NCBI RefSeq assembly: GCF_964340395.1
Contig: NC_135557.1
Location: forward strand, 3,446,216 to 3,510,215
Source: Glandiceps talaboti
Lineage: Eukaryota > Hemichordata > Enteropneusta > Spengelidae
Length of the DNA stretch: 64,000 bases
Reading direction: 5' to 3'
Shown here: positions 49,301 through 61,300 of the stretch, piece by piece
Layout: every line of letters starts with the position of its first letter
Position numbering within the stretch: the first letter of the stretch is position 1
The notes under the pieces: generated by a model
What the model was told of the DNA's origin: nothing
What the model saw: only the letters and a program-made list of their open reading frames with translations
Databases searched by the model: none
Position numbers and translations under genes: made by a program

Positions 49301-52300
49301 TAGTTAACTTGTACTTTCCATTGGTGAAGGAAAACAATATTGGGCAACAAAACCTAATGACCATTTTCAATAATTTTACAATTCCAAAATCTTCACTTAC
49401 TTCTTCCGCTTCTTGATTTGCTGTCTGATCTTCATCTGTCATCTGTGTTCATGCCATCTTCCTTGGCCTTGGGGTTCCATCCTGAAAGGAATAAATCAAA
49501 CAATACAGTATGAACTTATTGATGGAATGAAATAACAGTCATTTCAATTTTAATATTTACTCTTAAAGTTGTCACTACTCAATTTAACCTTTTTGAAAAG
49601 ATATTACCACTGATAATAAAGTTATGCTAATCTCCAAAATATAACTTCATTCAGCTACAATCTACTTGTGACACAAGGTTGTCACTACTTGTCATGTGCT
49701 TAGTTCTGACAAAAGACCCTTTAGTTAACTTGTACTTTCCATTGGTGAAGGAAAACAATATTGGGCAACAAAACCTAATGACCATTTTCAGTAATTTTAC
49801 AATTCCAAAATCTTCACTTACTTCTTCCGCTTCTTGATTTGCTGTCTGATCTTCATCTGTCATCTGTGTTCGTGCCATCTTCCTTGGCCTTGGGGTTCCA
49901 TCCTGAAAGGAATAAATCAAACAATACAGTATGAACTTATTGATGGAATGAAATAACAGTCATTTCAATTTTAATATTTACTCTTAAAGTTGTCACTACT
50001 CAATTTAACCTTTTTGAAAAGATATTACCACTGATAATAAAGTTATTCTAATCTCCAAAATATAACTTCATTCAGCTAAAATCTACTTGTGACACAAGGT
50101 TGTCACTACTTGTCATGTGCTTAGTACTGACAAAAGACCCTTTAGTTAACTTGTACTTTCCATTGGTGAAGAAAAAAACAATATTGGGCAACAAAACCTA
50201 ATGACAATTATCAATAATTTTACAATTCCAAAATCTTCACTTACTTCTTCCGCTTCTTGATTTGCTGTCTGATCTTCATCTGTCATCTGTGTTCGTGCCA
50301 TCTTCCTTGGCCTTGGGGTTCCATCCTGAAAGGAATTAAACAAACAATACAGTATGAACTTATTGATGGAATGAAATAACAGTCATTTCAATTTTAATAT
50401 TTACTCTTACCTTTTTGAAAAGATATTACCACTGGCACTGATAATAAAGTTATACTAATCTTAAAAAATATAACTTCATTCAGCTACAATCTACTTGTGA
50501 CACAAGGTTGTCACTACTTGTCATATGCTTAGTTCTGACAAAAGACCCTTTAGTTAACTTGTACTTTCCATTGGTGAAGAAAAAAACAATATTGGGCAAC
50601 AAAACCTAATGACAATTATCAATATTTTTACAATTCCAAAATCTTCACTTACTTCTTCCGCTTATTGATTTGCTGTCTGATCTTCATCTGTCATCTGTGT
50701 TCGTGCCATCTTCCTTGGCCTTGGGGTTCCATCCTTAAAGGAATTAAACAAACAATACAGTATGAACTTATTGATGGAATGAAATAACAGTCATTTCAAT
50801 TTTAATATTTACTCTTACCTTTTTGAAAAGATATTACCACTGGCACTGATAATAAAGTTATACTAATCTTCAAAATATAACTTCATTCAGCTACAATCTA
50901 CTTGTGACACAAGGTTGTCACTACTTGTCATGTGCTTAGTTCTGACAAAAGACCCTTTAGTTAACTTGTACTTTCCATTGGTGAAGAAAAAAAACAATAT
51001 TAGGCAATAAAACCTAATGACCATTTTCAGTAATTTTACAATTCCAAAATCTTCACTTACTTCTTCCGCTTCTTGATTTGCTGTCTGATCTTCATCTGTC
51101 ATCTATCTTCGTGCCATCTTCCTTGGCCTTGGGGTTCCATCCTGAAAGGAATAAATCAAACAATACAGTATGAACTTATTGATAGAATGAAATAACAGTC
51201 ATTTCAATTTTAATATTTACTCTTAAAGTTGTCACTACTCAATTTAACCTTTTTGAAAAGATATTACCACTGATAATAAAGTTATGCTAATCTCCAAAAT
51301 ATAACATCATTCAGCTACAATCTACTTGTGACACAAGGTTGTCACTACTTGTCATGTGCTTAGTTCTGATAAAAGACCCTTTAGTTAACTTGTACTTTCC
51401 ATTGGTGAAGGAAAACAATATTGGGCAACAAAACCTAATGACCATTTTCAATAATTTTACAATTCCAAAATCTTCACTTACTTCTTCCGCTTCTTGATTG
51501 GCTGTCTGATCTTCATCTGTCATCTATCTTCGTGCCATCTTCCTTGGCCTTGGGGTTCCATCCTGAAAGGAATTAATCAAACAATACAGTATGAACTTAT
51601 TGATGGAATGAAATAACAGTCATTTCAATTTTAAAATTTACTCTTAAAGTTGTCACTACTCAATTTAACCTTTTTAAAAAGATATTACCACTGATAATAA
51701 AGTTATTCTAATCTCCAAAATATAACTTCATTCAGCTAAAATCTACTTGTGACACAAGGTTGTCACTACTTGTCATGTGCTTAGTACTGACAAAAGACCC
51801 TTTAGTTAACTTGTACTTTCCATTGGTGAAGGAAAACAATATTGGGCAACAAAACCTAATGACCATTTTCAGTAATTTTACAATTCCAAAATCTTCACTT
51901 ACTTCTTCCGCTTATTGATTTGCTGTCTGATCTTCATTTGTCATCTGTGTTCGTGCCATCTTCCTTGGCCTTGGGGTTCCATCCTGAAAGGAATAAATCA
52001 AACAATACAGTATGAACTTATTGATGGAATGAAATAACAGTCATTTCAATTTTAATATTTACTCTTAAAGTTGTCACTACTCAATTTAACCTTTTTGAAA
52101 AGATATTACCACTGATAATAAAGTTATGCTAATCTCCAAAATATAACTTCATTCAGCTACAATCTACTTGTGACACAAGGTTGTCACTACTTGTCATGTG
52201 CTTAGTTCTGACAAAAGACCCTTTAGTTAACTTGTACTTTCCATTGGTGAAGGAAAACAATATTGGGCAACAAAACCTAATGACCATTTTCAATAATTTT

Positions 52301-55300
52301 ACAATTCCAAAATCTTCACTTACTTCTTCCGCTTCTTGATTTGCTGTCTGATCTTCATCTGTCATCTGTGTTCGTGCCATCTTCCTTGGCCTTGGGGTTC
52401 CATCCTGAAAGGAATTAAACAAACAATACAGTATGAACTTATTGATGGAATGAAATAACAGTCATTTCAATTTTAATATTTACTCTTACCTTTTTGAAAA
52501 GATATTACCACTGGCACTGATAATAAAGTTATACTAATCTTCAAAATATAACTTCATTCAGCTACAATCTACTTGTGGCACAAGGTTGTCACTACTTGTC
52601 ATGTGCTTAGTTCTGACAAAAGACCCTTTAGTTAACTTGTACTTTCCATTGGTGAAGAAAAAAAAACAATATTGGGCAACAAAACCTAATGACCATTTTC
52701 AGTAATTTTACAATTCCAAAATCTTCACTTACTTCTTCCGCTTCTTGATTTGCTGTCTGATCTTCATCTGTCATCTATCTTCGTGCCATCTTCCTTGGCC
52801 TTGGGGTTCCATCCTGAAAGGAATAAATCAAACAATACAGTATGAACTTATTGATAGAATGAAATAACAGTCATTTCAATTTTAATATTTACTCTTAAAG
52901 TTGTCACTACTCAATTTAACCTTTTTGAAAAGATATTACCACTGATAATAAAGTTATGCTAATCTCCAAAATATAACATCATTCAGCTACAATCTACTTG
53001 TGACACAAGGTTGTCACTACTTGTCATGTGCTTAGTTCTGACAAAAGACCCTTTAGTTAACTTGTACTTTCCATTGGTGAAGGAAAACAATATTGGGCAA
53101 CAAAACCTAATGACCATTTTCAATAATTTTACAATTCCAAAATCTTCACTTACTTCTTCCGCTTCTTGATTTGCTGTCTGATCTTCATCTGTCATCTGTG
53201 TTCATGCCATCTTCCTTGGCCTTGGGGTTCCATCCTGAAAGGAATAAATCAAACAATACAGTATGAACTTATTGATGGAATGAAATAACAGTCATTTCAA
53301 TTTTAATATTTACTCTTAAAGTTGTCACTACTCAATTTAACCTTTTTGAAAAGATATTACCACTGATAATAAAGTTATGCTAATCTCCAAAATATAACTT
53401 CATTCAGCTACAATCTACTTGTGACACAAGGTTGTCACTACTTGTCATGTGCTTAGTTCTGACAAAAGACCCTTTAGTTAACTTGTACTTTCCATTGGTG
53501 AAGGAAAACAATATTGGGCAACAAAACCTAATGACCATTTTCAATAATTTTACAATTCCAAAATCTTCACTTACTTCTTCCGCTTCTTGATTGGCTGTCT
53601 GATCTTCATCTGTCATCTATCTTCGTGCCATCTTCCTTGGCCTTGGGGTTCCATCCTGAAAGGAATTAATCAAACAATACAGTATGAACTTATTGATGGA
53701 ATGAAATAACAGTCATTTCAATTTTAAAATTTACTCTTAAAGTTGTCACTACTCAATTTAACCTTTTTAAAAAGATATTACCACTGATAATAAAGTTATT
53801 CTAATCTCCAAAATATAACTTCATTCAGCTAAAATCTACTTGTGACACAAGGTTGTCACTACTTGTCATGTACTTAGTACTGATAAAAGACCCTTTAGTT
53901 AACTTGTACTTTCCATTGGTGAAGGAAAACAATATTGGGCAACAAAACCTAATGACCATTTTCAGTAATTTTACAATTCCAAAATCTTCACTTACTTCTT
54001 CCGCTTCTTGATTTGCTGTCTGATCTTCATCTGTCATCTGTGTTCGTGCCATCTTCCTTGGCCTTGGGGTTCCATCCTGAAAGGAATAAATCAAACAATA
54101 CAGTATGAACTTATTGATGGAATGAAATAACAGTCATTTCAATTTTAATATTTACTCTTAAAGTTGTCACTACTCAATTTAACCTTTTTGAAAAGATATT
54201 ACCACTGATAATAAAGTTATTCTAATCTCCAAAATATAACTTCATTCAGCTAAAATCTACTTGTGACACAAGGTTGTCACTACTTGTCATGTGCTTAGTA
54301 CTGACAAAAGACCCTTTAGTTAACTTGTACTTTCCATTGGTGAAGAAAAAAACAATATTGGGCAACAAAACCTAATGACAATTATCAATAATTTTACAAT
54401 TCCAAAATCTTCACTTACTTCTTCCGCTTCTTGATTTGCTGTCTGATCTTCATCTGTCATCTGTGTTCGTGCCATCTTCCTTGGCCTTGGGGTTCCATCC
54501 TGAAAGGAATTAAACAAACAATACAGTATGAACTTATTGATGGAATGAAATAACAGTCATTTCAATTTTAATATTTACTCTTACCTTTTTGAAAAGATAT
54601 TACCACTGGCACTGATAATAAAGTTATACTAATCTTCAAAATATAACTTCATTCAGCTACAATCTACTTGTGACACAAGGTTGTCACTACTTGTCATGTG
54701 CTTAGTTCTGACAAAAGACCCTTTAGTTAACTTGTACTTTCCATTGGTGAAGAAAAAAAACAATATTGGGCAACAAAACCTAATGACCATTTTCAGTAAT
54801 TTTACAATTCCAAAATCTTCACTTACTTCTTCCGCTTCTTGATTTGCTGTCTGATCTTCATCTGTCATCTGTGTTCGTGCCATCTTCCTTGGCCTTGGGG
54901 TTCCATCCTTAAAGGAATTAAACAAACAATACAGTATGAACTTATTGATGGAATGAAATAACAGTCATTTCAATTTTAATATTTACTCTTACCTTTTTGA
55001 AAAGATATTACCACTGGCACTGATAATAAAGTTATACTAATCTTCAAAATATAACTTCATTCAGCTACAATCTACTTGTGACACAAGGTTGTCACTACTT
55101 GTCATGTGCTTAGTTCTGACAAAAGACCCTTTAGTTAACTTGTACTTTCCATTGGTGAAGAAAAAAAACAATATTAGGCAATAAAACCTAATGACCATTT
55201 TCAGTAATTTTACAATTCCAAAATCTTCACTTACTTCTTCCGCTTCTTGATTTGCTGTCTGATCTTCATCTGTCATCTATCTTCGTGCCATCTTCCTTGG

Positions 55301-58300
55301 CCTTGGGGTTCCATCCTGAAAGGAATAAATCAAACAATACAGTATGAACTTATTGATAGAATGAAATAACAGTCATTTCAATTTTAATATTTACTCTTAA
55401 AGTTGTCACTACTCAATTTAACCTTTTTGAAAAGATATTACCACTGATAATAAAGTTATGCTAATCTCCAAAATATAACTTCATTCAGCTACAATCTACT
55501 TGTGACACAAGGTTGTCACTACTTGTCATGTGCTTAGTTCTGACAAAAGACCCTTTAGTTAACTTGTACTTTCCATTGGTGAAGGAAAACAATATTGGGC
55601 AACAAAACCTAATGACCATTTTCAATAATTTTACAATTCCAAAATCTTCACTTACTTCTTCCGCTTCTTGATTGGCTGTCTGATCTTCATCTGTCATCTA
55701 TCTTCGTGCCATCTTCCTTGGCCTTGGGGTTCCATCCTGAAAGGAATAAATCAAACAATACAGTATGAACTTATTGATGGAATGAAATAACAGTCATTTC
55801 AATTTTAATATTTACTCTTAAAGTTGTCACTACTCAATTTAACCTTTTTGAAAAGATATTACCACTGATAATAAAGTTATGCTAATCTCCAAAATATAAC
55901 TTCATTCAGCTACAATCTACTTGTGACACAAGGTTGTCACTACTTGTCATGTGCTTAGTTCTGACAAAAGACCCTTTAGTTAACTTGTACTTTCCATTGG
56001 TGAAGGAAAACAATATTGGGCAACAAAACCTAATGACCATTTTCAATAATTTTACAATTCCAAAATCTTCACTTACTTCTTCCGCTTCTTGATTGGCTGT
56101 CTGATCTTCATCTGTCATCTATCTTCGTGCCATCTTCCTTGGCCTTGGGGTTCCATCCTGAAAGGAATTAATCAAACAATACAGTATGAACTTATTGATG
56201 GAATGAAATAACAGTCATTTCAATTTTAATATTTACTCTTAAAGTTGTCACTACTCAATTTAACCTTTTTTAAAAGATATTACCACTGATAATAAAGTTA
56301 TTCTAATCTCCAAAATATAACTTCATTCAGCTACAATCTACTTGTGACACAAGGTTGTCACTACTTGTCATGTGCTTAGTTCTGACAAAAGACCCTTTAG
56401 TTAACTTGTACTTTCCATTGGTGAAGGAAAACAATATTGGGCAACAAAACCTAATGACCATTTTCAGTAATTTTACAATTCCAAAATCTTCACTTACTTC
56501 TTCCGCTTCTTGATTGGCTGTCTGATCTTCATCTGTCATCTATCTTCGTGCCATCTTCCTTGGCCTTGGGGTTCCATCCTGAAAGGAATTAATCAAACAA
56601 TACAGTATGAACTTATTGATGGAATGAAATAACAGTCATTTCAATTTTAATATTTACTCTTAAAGTTGTCACTACTCAATTTAACCTTTTTGAAAAGATA
56701 TTACCACTGATAATAAAGTTATGCTAATCTCCAAAATATAACTTCATTCAGCTACAACCTACTTGTGACACAAGGTTGTAACTACATGTCAAGTGCTTAG
56801 TACTGATAAAAGACCCTTTAGTTAACTTGTACTTTCCATTGGTGAAGGAAAACAATATTGGGCAACAAAACCTAATGACCATTTTCAGTAATTTTACAAT
56901 TCCAAAATCTTCACTTACTTCTTCCGCTTCTTGATTGGCTGTCTGATCTTCATCTGTCATCTATCTTCGTGCCATCTTCCTTGGCCTTGGGGTTCCATCC
57001 TGAAAGGAATTAATCAAACAATACAGTATGAACTTATTGATGGAATGAAATAACAGTCATTTCAATTTTAAAATTTACTCTTAAAGTTGTCACTACTCAA
57101 TTTAACCTTTTTAAAAAGATATTACCACTGATAATAAAGTTATTCTAATCTCCAAAATATAACTTCATTCAGCTAAAATCTACTTGTGACACAAGGTTGT
57201 CACTACTTGTCATGTGCTTAGTACTGACAAAAGACCCTTTAGTTAACTTGTACTTTCCATTGGTGAAGAAAAAAACAATATTGGGCAACAAAACCTAATG
57301 ACCATTTTCAATAATTTTACAATTCCAAAATCTTCACTTACTTTTTTCGCTTCTTGATTTGCTGTCTGATCTTCATCTGTCATCTGTGTTCGTGCCATCT
57401 TCCTTGGCCTTGGGGTTCCATCCTGAAAGGAATTAATCAAACAATACAGTATGAACTTATTGATGGAATGAAATAACAGTCATTTCAATTTTAATATTTA
57501 CTCTTAAAGTTGTCACTACTCAATTTAACCTTTTTTAAAAGATATTACCACTGATAATAAAGTTATTCTAATCTCCAAAATATTACTTCATTCAGCTACA
57601 ATCTACTTGTGACACAAGGTTGTCACTACTTGTCATGTGCTTAGTTCTGACAAAAGACCCTTTAGTTAACTTGTACTTTCCATTGGTGAAGGAAAACAAT
57701 ATTGGGCAACAAAACCTAATGACCATTTTCAGTAATTTTACAATTCCAAAATCTTCACTTACTTCTTCCGCTTCTTGATTGGCTGTCTGATCTTCATCTG
57801 TCATCTATCTTCGTGCCATCTTCCTTGGCCTTGGGGTTCCATCCTGAAAGGAATTAATCAAACAATACAGTATGAACTTATTGATGGAATGAAATAACAG
57901 TCATTTCAATTTTAATATTTACTCTTAAAGTTGTCACTACTCAATTTAACCTTTTTGAAAAGATATTACCACTGATAATAAAGTTATGCTTATAGTCAAA
58001 ATATCACTTCATTCAGCTACAATCTACTTGTGACACAAGGTTGTCACTACTTGTCATGTGCTTAGTTCTGACAAAAGACCCTTTAGTTAACTTGTACTTT
58101 CCATTGGTGAAGGAAAACAATATTGGGCAACAAAACCTAATGACCATTTTCAATAATTTTACAATTCCAAAATCTTCACTTACTTCTTCCGCTTCTTGAT
58201 TGGCTGTCTGATCTTCATCTGTCATCTATCTTCGTGCCATCTTCCTTGGCCTTGGGGTTCCATCCTGAAAGGAATAAATCAAACAATACAGTATGAACTT

Positions 58301-61300
58301 ATTGATGGAATGAAATAACAGTCATTTCAATTTTAATATTTACTCTTAAAGTTGTCACTACTCAATTTAACCTTTTTGAAAAGATATTACCACTGATAAT
58401 AAAGTTATGCTAATCTCCAAAATATAACTTCATTCAGCTACAATCTACTTGTGACACAAGGTTGTCACTACTTGTCATGTGCTTAGTTCTGACAAAAGAC
58501 CCTTTAGTTAACTTGTACTTTCCATTGGTGAAGGAAAACAATATTGGGCAACAAAACCTAATGACCATTTTCAATAATTTTACAATTCCAAAATCTTCAC
58601 TTACTTCTTCCGCTTCTTGATTGGCTGTCTGATCTTCATCTGTCATCTATCTTCGTGCCATCTTCCTTGGCCTTGGGGTTCCATCCTGAAAGGAATTAAT
58701 CAAACAATACAGTATGAACTTATTGATGGAATGAAATAACAGTCATTTCAATTTTAAAATTTACTCTTAAAGTTGTCACTACTCAATTTAACCTTTTTAA
58801 AAAGATATTACCACTGATAATAAAGTTATTCTAATCTCCAAAATATAACTTCATTCAGCTACAATCTACTTGTGACACAAGGTTGTCACTACTTGTCATG
58901 TGCTTAGTTCTGACAAAAGACCCTTTAGTTAACTTGTACTTTCCATTGGTGAAGGAAAACAATATTGGGCAACAAAACCTAATGACCATTTTCAGTAATT
59001 TTACAATTCCAAAATCTTCACTTACTTCTTCCGCTTCTTGATTGGCTGTCTGATCTTCATCTGTCATCTATCTTCGTGCCATCTTCCTTGGCCTTGGGGT
59101 TCCATCCTGAAAGGAATTAATCAAACAATACAGTATGAACTTATTGATGGAATGAAATAACAGTCATTTCAATTTTAATATTTACTCTTAAAGTTGTCAC
59201 TACTCAATTTAACCTTTTTGAAAAGATATTACCACTGATAATAAAGTTATGCTAATCTCCAAAATATAACTTCATTCAGCTACAACCTACTTGTGACACA
59301 AGGTTGTAACTACATGTCAAGTGCTTAGTACTGATAAAAGACCCTTTAGTTAACTTGTACTTTCCATTGGTGAAGGAAAACAATATTGGGCAACAAAACC
59401 TAATGACCATTTTCAGTAATTTTACAATTCCAAAATCTTCACTTACTTCTTCCGCTTCTTGATTGGCTGTCTGATCTTCATCTGTCATCTATCTTCGTGC
59501 CATCTTCCTTGGCCTTGGGGTTCCATCCTGAAAGGAATTAATCAAACAATACAGTATGAACTTATTGATGGAATGAAATAACAGTCATTTCAATTTTAAA
59601 ATTTACTCTTAAAGTTGTCACTACTCAATTTAACCTTTTTAAAAAGATATTACCACTGATAATAAAGTTATTCTAATCTCCAAAATATAACTTCATTCAG
59701 CTAAAATCTACTTGTGACACAAGGTTGTCACTACTTGTCATGTGCTTAGTACTGACAAAAGACCCTTTAGTTAACTTGTACTTTCCATTGGTGAAGAAAA
59801 AAACAATATTGGGCAACAAAACCTAATGACCATTTTCAATAATTTTACAATTCCAAAATCTTCACTTACTTCTTTCGCTTCTTGATTTGCTGTCTGATCT
59901 TCATCTGTCATCTGTGTTCGTGCCATCTTCCTTGGCCTTGGGGTTCCATCCTGAAAGGAATTAATCAAACAATACAGTATGAACTTATTGATGGAATGAA
60001 ATAACAGTCATTTCAATTTTAATATTTACTCTTAAAGTTGTCACTACTCAATTTAACCTTTTTTAAAAGATATTACCACTGATAATAAAGTTATTCTAAT
60101 CTCCAAAATATTACTTCATTCAGCTACAATCTACTTGTGACACAAGGTTGTCACTACTTGTCATGTGCTTAGTTCTGACAAAAGACCCTTTAGTTAACTT
60201 GTACTTTCCATTGGTGAAGGAAAACAATATTGGGCAACAAAACCTAATGACCATTTTCAGTAATTTTACAATTCCAAAATCTTCACTTACTTCTTCCGCT
60301 TCTTGATTGGCTGTCTGATCTTCATCTGTCATCTATCTTCGTGCCATCTTCCTTGGCCTTGGGGTTCCATCCTGAAAGGAATTAATCAAACAATACAGTA
60401 TGAACTTATTGATGGAATGAAATAACAGTCATTTCAATTTTAATATTTACTCTTAAAGTTGTCACTACTCAATTTAACCTTTTTTAAAAGATATTACCAC
60501 TGATAATAAAGTTATTCTAATCTCCAAAATATTACTTCATTCAGCTACAATCTACTTGTGACACAAGGTTGTCACTACTTGTCATGTGCTTAGTTCTGAC
60601 AAAAGACCCTTTAGTTAACTTGTACTTTCCATTGGTGAAGGAAAACAATATTGGGCAACAAAACCTAATGACCATTTTCAGTAATTTTACAATTCCAAAA
60701 TCTTCACTTACTTCTTCCGCTTCTTGATTGGCTGTCTGATCTTCATCTGTCATCTATCTTCGTGCCATCTTCCTTGGCCTTGGGGTTCCATCCTGAAAGG
60801 AATTAATCAAACAATACAGTATGAACTTATTGATGGAATGAAATAACAGTCATTTCAATTTTAATATTTACTCTTAAAGTTGTCACTACTCAATTTAACC
60901 TTTTTGAAAAGATATTACCACTGATAATAAAGTTATGCTTATAGTCAAAATATCACTTCATTCAGCTACAATCTACTTGTGACACAAGGTTGTCACTACT
61001 TGTCATGTGCTTAGTTCTGACAAAAGACCCTTTAGTTAACTTGTACTTTCCATTGGTGAAGGAAAACAATATTGGGCAACAAAACCTAATGACCATTTTC
61101 AGTAATTTTACAATTCCAAAATCTTCACTTACTTCTTCCGCTTCTTGATTGGCTGTCTGATCTTCATCTGTCATCTGTGTTCGTGCCATCTTCCTTGGCC
61201 TTGGGGTTCCATCCTGAAAGGAATTAAACAAACAATACAGTATGAACTTATTGATGGAATGAAATAACAGTTATTTCAATTTTAATATTTACTCTTGAAT

